Source: Cercospora beticola (lineage: Eukaryota; Ascomycota; Dothideomycetes; Mycosphaerellales; Mycosphaerellaceae). From it: 64,000 nt of DNA. Under the pieces are notes generated by a model, which was given only the letters and a program-made list of their open reading frames with translations, searched no databases and was not told the DNA's origin. Positions 1 to 10,040 of this stretch are shown one piece after another. Every line of letters starts with the position of its first letter. Position 1 is the stretch's first letter. The DNA lies in contig NC_088941.1 in the NCBI RefSeq assembly GCF_033473495.1, positions 1,426,001-1,490,000 of the forward strand. The letters are read 5' to 3'. The translations under genes were made by a program, and so were the position numbers.

Positions 1-925
1 CGAAGCGATTCCAGATGCCCTTGCTGATAGCCTCTCTTGCGGCATCGCTGAGGAAGTTGGTAAAGCTCTTGTTCGCGCCTCGCTGGTTCTCAAGCTCAGC
101 ATGGACAAAATCGATGTCTTCCGTGATGTAGACATGATCGGCAGGTAAGCATCTGAAGTAGCTGTACGCCTTTCTGGCATCCTCTACTCTGCCCTGCTTG
201 ATCAACCACACTGGAGATTCTCTGAGGAAGGGTATTCCGATGGCGAGCATCCCAGCCGGCACGAGCTGTACACCCATCGGTATGCGCCAAGCTGTGGACG
301 ACTCCGTACCGATGGTATGGACGATTCCGTAATTAACCCAGAAGCCAATGACGGCGCCGATTTGATACGCTGACTCGAAGAATCCAGTGAGCCGGCCTCG
401 AATTGCGGGTGGTGATAATTCGGCGACATATATGGGACACACGGCCGCGATGCCTCCAACACCGAGCCCGGTGAGAAGTCTCCCAGCATATACCAGGCCA
501 AGTTGAGTTGTTGGAACTGTACAGAGAACTGCGCCGACGGTGAATATGCCGTTCGAGATGACGATCGTCCACCATCTGCCTAGCAGCTCAAGGGCAAAAA
601 ACATGAAGAGCGCTCCGAAGAAGCCTCCGGCCGAGTCTACAATAATATGATCAGTATCAGATGTTTGGTTGAATAGAATAGTGATAAGACGCTACGAACA
701 AATACTGGTCAAATTACTGCTAACAGCATCCTGTTCTGCTTTGCTCATATTGAGCATCCCAAAGTCGCGCTTGAACGCAGGCTGCGCAATCGTCGTTCCG
801 ATAAATGACGAGTCATATCCATATGCAAGGACTCCAAAGGACACAATGATCGCAAAGGCATAGATTCTCCAATTGTAGACCTCTGACGGCGTAGGACGAT
901 CTTCTTTGGCGCGCTGAAAGCCCAT
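1..925 (-). CDS. MFS sugar/quinate-type transporter, partial (3' end beyond left edge)
   Basis: Membrane permease of the MFS sugar-porter family, probably proton-coupled uptake of a sugar or quinate-like compound at the plasma membrane. Start ATG at 925. Exon 1 (706-925) carries the first helix region, with YAFAIIVSFGVLAYGYDSSF. A 69-nt intron (637-705) ends in TAG. Exon 2 continues SAGGFFGALFMFFALELLGR, then GRLLTGLGVGGIAAVCPIYV, AELSPPAIRGRLTGF and QIGAVIGFWVNYGI, which match sugar-porter signatures (GR, PxYxxExxPxxxRG). The central loop reaches the edge at about residue 285, so roughly the C-terminal half is missing. The ELLGRWWT segment replaces the usual D-R-x-G-R-R. The family is certain. 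The substrate is not; the N-terminus resembles quinate permeases. Confidence 0.88.
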
Positions 926-1305
926 GATTGGATTACTGAAAGCAAGACGGTCGGCTGCGATATCGCTACTGTGGTCACGACGCTCGGGTTATATATGTAT
1001 CGAGGGCTGGCGCCAAGACATGTCGTCTTGTGGGGTATTTCTGGGGTATGTGTGGCCGCTATGTGGAGGTCCTGATCAGCCATTGCCTGATTATCTCGTG
1101 CCTTCAATTGCCGATGCATGCAATCGACGCTGTCTCGAGAGCCTCGCGCTCAGTCCGGCGTTCAGCCATGCGAGTTGCGGGGCGTCAAAGATCGACAGCG
1201 GCTCGCCGATATACGGAACGCATTGGAATGGCGGCTGTGGACTATCGTGTGCTATGGAGATGCCTGATTTTGTGTTTGTTCTGCTATGATTTTGTGTTTG
1301 TTCTG
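926..1305. other. intergenic, promoter side of the MFS gene
   Basis: 380 bases between the start of the transporter (925) and the stop of the 2EXR-like gene. It should hold the transporter's 5' leader and promoter. I see no coding frame or recognisable motif in it, apart from the small tandem duplication at its left-strand 3' end. Confidence 0.6.
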
Positions 1306-1308
1306 CTA
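1266..1308. repeat. 22-bp perfect tandem duplication
   Basis: Two adjacent copies of GATTTTGTGTTTGTTCTGCT plus two bases, at 1266-1287 and 1288-1308. They lie just beyond the stop of the short 2EXR-like gene and downstream of its 3' end. This looks like a recent slippage duplication. Confidence 0.85.
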
Positions 1309-2118
1309 GCATTCCTGTAAGGGATGAATCGGTTGTCTTGGGGCAAGAATGTCGGTATTGATGACTTCCTTCGAGATGCTGCCTTGAATCATATTTGGTC
1401 TCCAACTGATGTTCCCCATGAAATCCGAATCTTGTTCACAATAGTCGGTCCCAGAGTCCAGCAACATAGTCCGATCAAAAGCCAGCTCCGCGCAATCCAT
1501 CCTTTTCAGTATTTGTGCCCAGCACAGCCCATCCTCCGTCCACCAAGAACATCTATGACGAACCGCATGGCATTCAACATCTGGTATCATGGGCAGCAGC
1601 TTCTTCAGCTGGAGATAACCCCGGCACACGTTTGGATGCCTGGGATAGTTGGGGGCATGTGCGCGAGCTTCTTCCGCCGTCTGATCAAAGCATTGAATTC
1701 CTCGGGACTTGAAGTTGCAACAACCAGGATCTGGACCTTCGATGATGATGTGTCGAATGGCGGAAGGTGGTAATTTCTTCCACACACTTGGCTCAGCTTC
1801 ATCATCGTAGTAATAGCCCACGAGAATTTGCGTGCTCATGCACTCCAGGTACTCAGCTCGGGTCTGCCGACTGACCAGTTGCAATGGATGCCACAGTGGA
1901 GGCTTCAGATACTCGGTGTCTCGTTGCGACTCTATGATGCCAACCAGAGAATAGATCTCGTCTCTGAGCTCTTGTGGAAGACAAAACAACACGTTCTTCT
2001 TGTCTTCTCTTCCAGCTAGCGCGGAAGCGTGCGATTCTGACATCTGCTTGATGCATTCGACCTCGAGGATGTCCATGGTTGCCAATAGTTTGATGCATTT
2101 TTGAATTTTGGATGCCAT
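1306..2118 (-). CDS. 2EXR/F-box-like hypothetical protein
   Basis: A 270-residue protein of unknown function. The first ATG of the frame is at 2118; the longer frame upstream starts with TTG. Residues about 40-65 contain LFCLPQELRDEIYSLVG, the LP-x-E-L-R-x-x-I-Y motif of fungal 2EXR and F-box-like proteins. It is followed by LQLVSRQTRAEYLE, typical of the same domain (a conserved Q-x-x-R segment). The rest is Cys- and Trp-rich without a known motif. It lies downstream of SRP54 on the same strand. A second gene of the same class is at 51527-52177. These families are expanded in filamentous fungi and mostly uncharacterised. I am sure it codes and fairly sure of the domain. Confidence 0.7.
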   Translation of the reverse strand: MASKIQKCIKLLATMDILEVECIKQMSESHASALAGREDKKNVLFCLPQELRDEIYSLVGIIESQRDTEYLKPPLWHPLQLVSRQTRAEYLECMSTQILVGYYYDDEAEPSVWKKLPPSAIRHIIIEGPDPGCCNFKSRGIQCFDQTAEEARAHAPNYPRHPNVCRGYLQLKKLLPMIPDVECHAVRHRCSWWTEDGLCWAQILKRMDCAELAFDRTMLLDSGTDYCEQDSDFMGNISWRPNMIQGSISKEVINTDILAPRQPIHPLQEC

Positions 2119-2189
2119 AGTCTGGAAGCATGTGCAGCTGCTCTGAGTTGCGATCAAAGGATAGGGAAAGTGTGATCTCGCAATTATAA

Positions 2190-2498
2190 GTCCCTAATGT
2201 GGGACCTTCTTGTGGTACCAGATCAGGCATCGAGCAGGCAGACGTGCCTCCCTTGCTTGTGACACCGGTGAAGAACACGTCCCAGGTTGGCATGTGAACT
2301 TCATCCTCTGGCGTGCACTGGACAATCTTGGGGTGCAGATGACTGCCGAGTTGCTGAAGCCGGTGTAGCTCTATAAAGATGTGATCGCTGCTCAACTTTC
2401 CAAAATGAATAGTCAAGACGTCGGTATTGTGGAGTATCCAATTAAGTGCATAGGGGTCGTCCTTGATGATCGAGCTGTCGTCAAAAGTGGTGAGGTAT
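2190..2498 (-). pseudogene. start-less open frame after SRP54, possible gene fragment
   Basis: The minus frame that reads [20 protein letters not shown], then DVLTIHFGKLSSDHIFIEL and PTWDVFFTGVTSKGG, stays open from inside the SRP54 stop region down to about 2190. It has balanced composition and no ATG of its own near the start. It is out of frame with both SRP54 and the 2EXR-like gene at 2118. It may be the tail of a decayed gene, or an upstream exon of the 2118 gene joined by an unseen intron. I cannot assign a family. Confidence 0.3.
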
Positions 2499-4061
2499 TC
2501 AACGACCACGGCCACGGCCAGCTCCGCCGCCTCCCATCATATTACCCATCATGGACATCATGCTACTCATGTCCATTCCAGACAGGTCGGGCATACCGCC
2601 ACCTCCACCTCCTCCCATCATCTTCATGAGAGAATTCATATCTGGCATGCCTCCACCACGACCTGCACCACCCATAGCCTGCATTCTCTTCTGCATAGCC
2701 GCCATTTGAGATTTTTGATTGGCACCACCCATAGCACCCTGTGCTTTTTGCATGTTGGCCATACCGCCCTTCATCTTCTTCGCCATGCCTGCCATCATCT
2801 TCTGTTGCGAGAGCAGCTCCTCAACCTCGCGAACAGAAGAGCCTGAGCCACGAGCGACTCTGGTAATTCGCGATGGCTGATCGACGAAGATCTTGCCATC
2901 CGAATCGAGCTCCTTTTGTGTCATGGAATCGCAGATGATGATCATGCGCTTGAGCTTGTCACCGCCCTCTGCATCGTCCATACCTCCCATCATGCCGGAC
3001 AGACCAGGGATCATGCCTGCCATCTTGCTCAGGGGTCCCATCTTGGAGATGTTCTGAATCTGATCTCGAAGATCGCGAACAGTGAAGCGACCTTCAGTGA
3101 TGTTCTTCATGGTCTCCTTTTGATCAAGCTTGAGACTCTGCACATGCTCGACCAGGCCCTGCATGTCACCCATGCCGAGCAACTTCGAGACGAAGGATTG
3201 AGGATTGAACTTCTCGAGATCCAAAAGGTGCTCACCCGTACCAATATAGACAATGGGTGTATGAGTCGCCGCCACAGCAGAAATGGCACCACCACCTGCC
3301 GCGGCACCATCGGTTTTCGTGATGATGATAGACCCGAAGTCGGCAGTCTCCTTGAACGCTCGTGACTGTGCCTCAGCTGCTTGACCGATTGAAGCATCGA
3401 GGACCATGATGGTCTGGTTCGGCGTGACAGCTTGCTGAATCTCCACCATCTCAGCGAAGAGCGCATCTTCCTGGTGATGTCTACCCGAAGTGTCCACGAT
3501 GATGATCTCGAATTTCTCCTTCTTGAACTTCTCCACACCATCCCTCGCCACGACGACAGGGTCGGTCTGAGTGAGGGAGCCATAGTATGGGATCTTGGCC
3601 TTGGTAGCATTCTGCTTCAGCTGGTCAAAAGCACCAGCACGGAATGTATCGGCGCAAACCAAGCACGTCTTGAACCCTCTCGCCTGGTACCAGCGTGCCA
3701 ATTTCGTACATGTAGTCGTTTTACCCGCACCTTGGAGACCGACGAACATGATAACATTGCTCTTGCCTTTCTTTGGCTCGTAAGGTTTGCCATGTGGGTT
3801 GACAATGTCGACCAGCGCATCGAAGACAGCTTTCTGAATAATGCGCTTCTTGTTCGCGTGCGCAGGTAGCTCGTTAAACTTGACTGCAGACTTGATGGTC
3901 TTGCGGAGATTGGAGACCAGTTTCACGTTGACATCAGCTTCGACGAGGGCGGTGGAGATCTCCTTGATCATGCCATCGAAGGCTTTCTCATCGAGCGTCG
4001 GGGCGCGGGTGATATCGTTGACCGCGGCGTTGATGCGGCGGCCGAGGTCTTGCAACACCAT
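2499..4061 (-). CDS. SRP54: Signal recognition particle 54 kDa subunit
   Basis: GTPase of the signal recognition particle. It binds signal sequences at the ribosome and docks with the SRP receptor for co-translational targeting to the ER. Intronless, 520 residues, usual for the family. N domain at residues 1-95. G domain with P-loop GLQGAGKTT near 110, [33 protein letters not shown] and the closing [17 protein letters not shown]. The M domain (about 330-520) is Met-rich and ends in a Gly/Met tail with [11 protein letters not shown]. The segment after TKTDG reads AAAGGG. In the family a His and often a Lys sit here (THAKGGG-like), so two normally polar positions are Ala. It is divergent from UGO1, with about 295 bp between the starts. 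Confidence 0.97.
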   Translation of the reverse strand: MVLQDLGRRINAAVNDITRAPTLDEKAFDGMIKEISTALVEADVNVKLVSNLRKTIKSAVKFNELPAHANKKRIIQKAVFDALVDIVNPHGKPYEPKKGKSNVIMFVGLQGAGKTTTCTKLARWYQARGFKTCLVCADTFRAGAFDQLKQNATKAKIPYYGSLTQTDPVVVARDGVEKFKKEKFEIIIVDTSGRHHQEDALFAEMVEIQQAVTPNQTIMVLDASIGQAAEAQSRAFKETADFGSIIITKTDGAAAGGGAISAVAATHTPIVYIGTGEHLLDLEKFNPQSFVSKLLGMGDMQGLVEHVQSLKLDQKETMKNITEGRFTVRDLRDQIQNISKMGPLSKMAGMIPGLSGMMGGMDDAEGGDKLKRMIIICDSMTQKELDSDGKIFVDQPSRITRVARGSGSSVREVEELLSQQKMMAGMAKKMKGGMANMQKAQGAMGGANQKSQMAAMQKRMQAMGGAGRGGGMPDMNSLMKMMGGGGGGGMPDLSGMDMSSMMSMMGNMMGGGGAGRGRGR

Positions 4062-4260
4062 CCTGACACGATGTCGGTGTAATACCCGACTGTGCTGCTA
4101 TGGTGTAAGACTGAAGGGTGGCTTCGACGCCGGTGAGGGTTGCGGTGGGCTGGAAGTGGAATAAACGATGTCCAGAGCAGTCAGAGTCCGAGTCAGAGTG
4201 GGGGAGGTATTGTGGCCTCTCGGTGGCGGCGGCGGATCGGACCTCCGCTCCGCTCTGTGG

Positions 4261-4284
4261 CTTGCTTGCTTGCTTGCTTGCTTG
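4261..4284. repeat. (CTTG)6 microsatellite in divergent promoter
   Basis: Six perfect CTTG units between the divergently transcribed SRP54 (start 4061) and UGO1 (start 4357). It lies in the shared upstream region or 5' leader of UGO1. Confidence 0.95.
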
Positions 4285-4356
4285 CATCGTCATCTGAGCA
4301 GCCATCAACACCTCTCTTCCTGCGACCGATAAGTTGGCACGGGCACGCCAGCAGAC

Positions 4357-5856
4357 ATGGACCACAAAGACCGCTTCTCCATGGCGTCGTCGCGAGAGCC
4401 GAACCCGCTGCGTCCATACTACATCCCGCCCTCGATAGGCCCCGGTCCATCAGTATCAACATCACAAGCCGCGAACGCGACCCGGCCTGGCACTACAACA
4501 GCATCACGGCCCGATGCCTCGTTCTCATCAGCCCGCGACTTATTTCCAGACCTCGACATCTCGTCCACCACGAGCGAGGCCTGGTCACATACGCGCAGCT
4601 TGTTCGACACCCTCGCCTGGCGCTACACATCCGTCCTGCTGGCTCAACCCTTCGATGTCGCCAAGACCATCCTCCAAGTATCTCTCCCACAATCACAAGA
4701 AGTAGTGACTTCACAGAAAAAGCGCACAGCACAGAGCACAGGCTATGCTCGCAGCAGTAGAGGCAGAGGAGGAAACCCCTACGAAACGGAGACGGACGAG
4801 GGCGAGGACAGCGACAGGAGCGATGATATCCCAGACTACTTCTCAGCTACAGCACCGCGCAGTCGGTCACCCCGAAGACGAAAGAGGACCCCACCGAGTG
4901 AGGATCTATCGCCTACCCCACGGCCGAGAAACAGAACCCAACCAGGCGCAGCAGAAGATGTGGTAATACGAGTGAAGAAGCCGGAAAGCGTGATGCAGGC
5001 CATCTCTGCTCTGTACAACACATCGGGAGCCGTTGGATTGTGGCGGGCAAATAACACTACGTTTTTGTATTCAATATTGCTCCGAACGACAGATTCCTTC
5101 ATTCGAAGTCTATTGCTTGCGATACTCGGTCTGCCCGACATTGCTGGTCCTGATCAGGGAGGACTTGGGCCCGGTCTGAACTTATCAGGAGGTGTTGGAT
5201 TCAGCGGCATCGATCTCGGCGATTCTCCGAATCCTATCGGATCACTGTTCGTCATTGGCCTCGCAAGCTGCTTGACGGGCCTGCTACTGGCTCCACTGGA
5301 CCTGGTTCGGACGAAATTGATTGTCACGCCCATCTCCGAGGGCAAGCGAGGCCTAGTTTCAAACTTGAAGCGACTTCCTTCCTTGGTCGTTCCGTCCAAC
5401 CTCTGGACACCTACTGCACTGTACCACTCAATACCCAATGTGTTTTCTGCTGCAGCGCCGTTGTTCCTTCGACGCCAGTTAGGTCTAACACCCGAGCTTA
5501 CGCCATCTTTGTGGTCGCTCGCTGCTTTCACGACCACCCTCACCGAGCTCTTTGTCCGCCTGCCATTTGAGACCGTCGTTCGAAGAGCGCAGGTGACGCA
5601 GCTCAGGCAAACGGATCCGGACACGACACTCATCGTCGAGCCCGCTCCATACAGCGGCGTGTGGGGCACCGTCTACGGCATCATGTACAGCGAGGGCGAG
5701 ACCACAACGAAGGCCACAAATGGCATGCTACGTACACGACGAGGGCAAGGTGCAGCTGGACTCGTTCGAGGATGGCGAATTGGCTTTTGGGGTCTGGTTG
5801 GCGTCTGGGGTGCCGGGGCTTTGGGACCCGGAGATGGCAAGAATAGAGAATTTTGA
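4357..5856 (+). CDS. UGO1: Ugo1-like mitochondrial outer-membrane fusion carrier
   Basis: A modified mitochondrial carrier that links Fzo1 and Mgm1 during mitochondrial fusion. 499 residues from the ATG at 4357; a second in-frame ATG at 4381 starts MASSREPNPLRPYYIPPSIG, the conserved N-terminus, so it may be the true start. Carrier signatures: YTSVLLAQPFDVAKTILQV near 95, then an acidic/Arg-rich low-complexity insert at about 125-195. ISALYNTSGAVGLWRANNTT follows, then SCLTGLLLAPLDLVRTKLI and LFVRLPFETVVRRAQV. The C-terminal repeat ends GLVRGWRIGFWGLVGVWGAG. The degenerate carrier repeats fit Ugo1 rather than a solute transporter. No intron. Confidence 0.87.
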   Translation: MDHKDRFSMASSREPNPLRPYYIPPSIGPGPSVSTSQAANATRPGTTTASRPDASFSSARDLFPDLDISSTTSEAWSHTRSLFDTLAWRYTSVLLAQPFDVAKTILQVSLPQSQEVVTSQKKRTAQSTGYARSSRGRGGNPYETETDEGEDSDRSDDIPDYFSATAPRSRSPRRRKRTPPSEDLSPTPRPRNRTQPGAAEDVVIRVKKPESVMQAISALYNTSGAVGLWRANNTTFLYSILLRTTDSFIRSLLLAILGLPDIAGPDQGGLGPGLNLSGGVGFSGIDLGDSPNPIGSLFVIGLASCLTGLLLAPLDLVRTKLIVTPISEGKRGLVSNLKRLPSLVVPSNLWTPTALYHSIPNVFSAAAPLFLRRQLGLTPELTPSLWSLAAFTTTLTELFVRLPFETVVRRAQVTQLRQTDPDTTLIVEPAPYSGVWGTVYGIMYSEGETTTKATNGMLRTRRGQGAAGLVRGWRIGFWGLVGVWGAGALGPGDGKNREF

Positions 5857-6222
5857 TGATCTCTTCCCACGTATTGTGGCGTGGCGACAGATTGACGTGC
5901 TGCTCTTGAGCAAATGATACCCACTTCCTTGTGTTTATGCGATACAGATGACCGCTGTGAAGAAGCGAACAATGCACATGTACTCTTCTCTGCACACTTT
6001 CTACAGATTTCACCAGTCAAATATTTCGTATATGCTGATATCGAAAGCAGGCTTTAGGTCACAGACGGGAGTGGCAGAGTGCAGCATGAGCTTGCCCCAA
6101 GCTCTCGGCATATATAGTGTTCAGCGATCCTTCGCGCATGATCTCGACAAGGCAACCGTCGTCAAGTCTCCCTAATTCGCGCAACAGCTTCCACCATCAC
6201 ACTGCGCAAAGACTAGTCCAGT
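5857..6222. other. intergenic between UGO1 and the NmrA-like gene
   Basis: 366 bases holding the UGO1 3' end and the promoter of the next plus-strand gene. I see no coding frame and no distinct motif. Confidence 0.6.
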
Positions 6223-7415
6223 ATGGTCGCAATTGCCATTGCAGGCGCTTCTGGAAGTGAGTCCACCCCTCGCCAGCCACATACGGTGGTGTCGTGACTG
6301 AGCAAGCTTAGGCGTAGCACAAGAAGTCATCGATGGGCTCGTAGCCACCGGCAAGCACGAAATCTTGTTGCTTTCGAGAAATGTGAGTCGTACTACTCAT
6401 GACATTCTACCGATTGATAGCTCAAAATGCCGCAGGAGCCTCCCAAAATCGAGAGCAGATCCGGCTGCCGCTGGCTACAGACGAGCTATACAGACGCAGC
6501 ACAGCTTGCAGAGGCTTTCAAGAAGACACATACTGTGCTCTCTTTCATCACAACACAATCCGATCCCGACAATGCAACTCAACGAGCTCTCATTGATGCT
6601 TCTATCCTAGCGGGTGTGAAACGCTTTGCACCGAGCGAGTGGGCGACGTAAGAACTCACCAGACAATCGCTCCTCTTGGAAGCTCAATGCTGATGTCAAG
6701 AGTCCTTTTGTAGGGCACACAACACTCATATGCCTTGGTACTCAGGCAAAGACGATATCCGAGTCTATTTGGAGTCAATCAACCAGACTGAAAAGGCAAG
6801 ACGCACTTCTCTGGTAAATTCCATTGAGTTGTAGTATTGACTCTCCAATAGCGTCTATCTTACACACTCTTCCAACCAGGCCTCTTCCCAAATTACTTTC
6901 TCTATCCTCATAAGCATTCTTCCTCGCCCCACTTCAACCCATTTGAAACGCACATTGATTTCGCGAACTGTCGAGCACTTGTTCTCTCGCCGGATGGAGA
7001 AAACGATAGACTGACCTTGACCACACTCGAAGATCTTGTCAAAGTCGTAGTGCACGCAGTCGACTACGGTGGCGAGTGGCCTGTCACAGGGGGTATCAAA
7101 GGCACGGAGATCAGTATCGGAGAATTGATCAAGATTGGCGAGAGGGTGAGAGGTGAGTGCAGATGTGAAGTCCCTGTACACTCCGGCGACATAAAGTCCC
7201 AGCGAGAGATGCCATTGTGCAAGTAAGACTGACGCGTCCTCCAAGGTCGACCCTTCGATGTCGAATATCTGCAAATATCTGATCTGGAAGCTGGAAATAT
7301 CACAAGCTCATGGCTTCCAGTGATTGATCATCCAGCTTTCACACCGGAGCAAGCCCGGGCTCTGGCAGAAAAGCTCTTGAGCGGCATGGTGTTAGGTATT
7401 CGTGCTGGAGATTAA
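6223..7415 (+). CDS. NmrA-like / isoflavone-reductase-like NAD(P)-binding protein
   Basis: Atypical short-chain dehydrogenase-like protein with a Rossmann fold. 294 residues from six exons: 6223-6256, 6312-6382, 6421-6647, 6714-6795, 6852-7152 and 7246-7415. All phases agree. MVAIAIAGASGSVAQEVIDG gives the GxxGxxG dinucleotide loop. SYTDAAQLAEAF, TVLSFITTQSDPDNATQ, LAGVKRFAPSEWAT, HMPWYSGKDDIRVYLESI and YTLFQPGLFPNYF are conserved in fungal CipA/isoflavone-reductase relatives. Intron 2 would be only 38 nt with acceptor 6420; an in-phase acceptor at 6435 gives 52 nt and may be the real one. Intron 4 begins GC (6796) rather than GT, with a competing GT donor 18 nt downstream. Substrate unknown. 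Confidence 0.85.
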
Positions 7416-7641
7416 ATGTGTCTGCTGAATGGAATGAGCTGTTACCTGATATGCAGTTCACGCAAGCGGAAGCGTTCCTCAAACAGGGCTGGGAAGGAAA
7501 ACCGTAAGATTATCTATGTAACCATTCAGCTTGCAGTCCCTCGAATTTTCTCTCTATTCTATCTTTATTATCATGAAGCACATATGCAAGTGCTCAACAA
7601 GGGGTATCTCTCTTGCCTTACTGCCGAACACCATGATCTTT

Positions 7642-9363
7642 TCAAGACTGTCCTCCGCGTCCGCCTCTGCCGCGCCCTCTGCCTCTTCTGCCACCGCCAC
7701 CACGATTAGAGCCACCATTACTCTTCTCGATCCTGCCACTACTCTCTCCACTATGGCCACCGCCGTTCCGATTACCGCCACCACCCTGTCGACCGCCACG
7801 ACCTCCGGACGTGTTGTGCTCCACAAGGCCGACGTTCAAGCCGCGAACACCCTTCAGACCCATCTTGCCTACCACACGCTTGTCGATCATGGGAGGCTCA
7901 GGGCAGCCCATTGCAGAAGCATATTCGTTGGCTTGCTCCACAAGTCCGTCGTTCGTAAGCTGAAGCTGTTTCGTGAAGACTTTGTTGAAGCCAAGCCATG
8001 CTTGGTAAGCCTTCGCTTTAGTGACTTCATCGACGTTGACGAAGGCTGCTCCAATTTCTGCGGCTGGTTGTTCGATCGCTGCACCAGTGAGATCCTCAGG
8101 ATACGGTGTGATTGGCAACTTCTTGTTCACCTTCAGGAAGAAGCTTTCACGCTGGGTGAGCAGAATTATGGCGCGTCCTTCGTTGCCTGCTCGGGCTGTG
8201 CGACCCACACGGTGCACGTATTGATCTCCGTTGGAGGGCAAGCCAACCTGCACGACATGCGAGACATTGGGGAAGTCCATGCCACGACCAATAACATCGG
8301 AAGCAAACATAATCCCAGCCTTAGCATCCTTGAACTCATTCGTGGTTCTCGTTCTGTTCGCTTGAGTAAGGCGTGACTGAAGCTGGAACACTTTGATGTT
8401 GTTATTGTCCCGCAGAAGACTCGAGAAGAGTGCATGCATGAGAGCGACGCCGTTCGCTGTACAACCGAAGACGATGGCCTTGAAGTCGCTCTTCGTAGCA
8501 GTGTACTCTTTCTGAAGGAGAGCCCATAACGCAGGGTACACGTCTGCCACCGATGGCACAATGACAGAATGCTGCTTCACGAGGTCGATCGTCGGTATCT
8601 CGTTCGGGTCCACGGTAGACAGGTGTGTGTGCTGTTTGCTCAAAATTTTGGGTAGGACGCTCTTGATTTTCTCGGGAATCGTGGCAGAATAGCACATTCC
8701 CTGCCAATGGTGCTTGTCTTTGGGCGGTAGACGGCGCAGAATTTCGTTTATAGCGACCAGAAATCCAGCCTCAAGCATTTGATCTGCTTCATCCAAAACT
8801 AATGTTCGTAGGTTCGCAAACTTCTCCGCGACATATTCGTCATTCAGATAGTCGTTCAGCCGTCCAGGTGTGGCAACCACAATCTTTGGATCACCAGATA
8901 AGAAGGCCTTGAGATCCCGATCTTTGGAGGTGCCTCCGTACGCCGTGTGGCACTCCAGACCAGGGCGCAGCTGAGCGGTGACTGAGTTGCATTCTTTCGC
9001 GATCTGCAACGCGAGCTCACGGGTAGGAGAACAGATCAAAATTGCCACCTGCCCCCGCGGGACTGTCGGGTTTGCAAGAAGGGAGTGCAATGCAGGAAGC
9101 AAGAACGCAATGGTCTTGCCAGTTCCGGTTTTGGCTTGAACAAGACAATCGGCGTCGAATGATGGGAGCTCAGTGAGGACTTTCTGCTGGACCGGCGTCA
9201 TATATCTACCCGGTATTAGCATATGACTTCCACAGCGGATGACCTTGATCAGACGTTTGCCTCACTCATAACCCATTCCAGCCAAGCCGCGAAGGAGGCC
9301 ATCGTTTAGTCTGCCCTGCAAGCTGGTCCAGGGCTGCGCATCGGGAGTTATCGGGCCAGCCAT
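7642..9363 (-). CDS. MSS116: DEAD-box RNA helicase, Mss116-like
   Basis: ATP-dependent RNA helicase, probably mitochondrial, helping group II intron splicing and RNA folding. Exon 1 runs from 9266 up to at least 9363; exon 2 is 7642-9205. The 60-nt intron joins GMGYE to YMTPVQQKVL, restoring the Q-motif region. Core motifs: AKTGTGKT (I), SPTRELA (Ia), VATPGRL (Ib), VLDEADQM (II), YSATIP (III), SDVIGRGMDFPNV and HRVGRTARAG (VI). The C-terminal 60 residues are RGG/Gly-Arg rich. The first ATG in frame is 9363; the open frame reaches back to about 9475 without ATG. A targeting peptide from another upstream exon is therefore possible and the start is uncertain. The gene is convergent with the NmrA-like gene. 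Confidence 0.92.
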
Positions 9364-10040
9364 CTCCGTTGTTCTTCGGAGGCCTCGTTCTACAACTTCG
9401 CGGTGAGTGTCGGGTCGAGAAATCGCAAAGTAGGTATTGTTGATTGTTGTGAATGCCAGCACAAAGAAAGTTCAAGACCGGGATGCTGAATAGAGTTGCG
9501 CTAGAAATGCAGGGCAGAATCGCTGCCTCAGGCATCCGACGAACGTGGCAAAGTGGCAAAACGAATCACAAAAGATGGCGCGCGTCGCGTCCCTCGCCTT
9601 CCACGCCTCCACCAACCTTCACATTTGCCATTTCACATCGGGATCATGCCTGAAGCTTTCACGTCTCGGGGTCTAGATGAAGCTCTCTGGTCCCCTGTTT
9701 GGCAAGCATCACGAGTCACAATTCGCCCGTGCCAAGGTCCTTCTTGCGCAATGCCTCCTTCGACGTGGCCACGCAGACCAGTATACCGCTGTAAGAAACG
9801 CCGACTTCAGTAGCTCTCGCGGCCAATTGGGAGTGTAAGCGAGCGCCAAAGTCGACGAACGTGCACAGGGACAGGATTTGTGTTGTGATAAGTCGCGTCG
9901 TGGCAACACAACGTCTCAGACGGCAGAGGTTAAGTAGGCCAGATTTCCTCTCTCCTATCACGTCTGCTGAGCTCTTCCATTGTGCAAACAAGCCGACAAA
10001 GAAGGAACTCTTCAAGCAGCGTAAGCCACGGACAGACACG
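9364..10040. other. divergent intergenic region, helicase / ceramidase
   Basis: 677 bases between two divergent genes. It includes the unresolved 5' part of the helicase: the minus frame is open to about 9475, and a Leu/Arg/Ser-rich presequence-like frame without ATG lies near 9480-9540. The rest shows no supported gene. Confidence 0.5.

Noticed and set aside
7531..8376. 281-codon plus frame opposite the DEAD-box helicase
   Set aside because: Shadow of the helicase coding strand; it has no motifs, while the minus frame has all helicase motifs.
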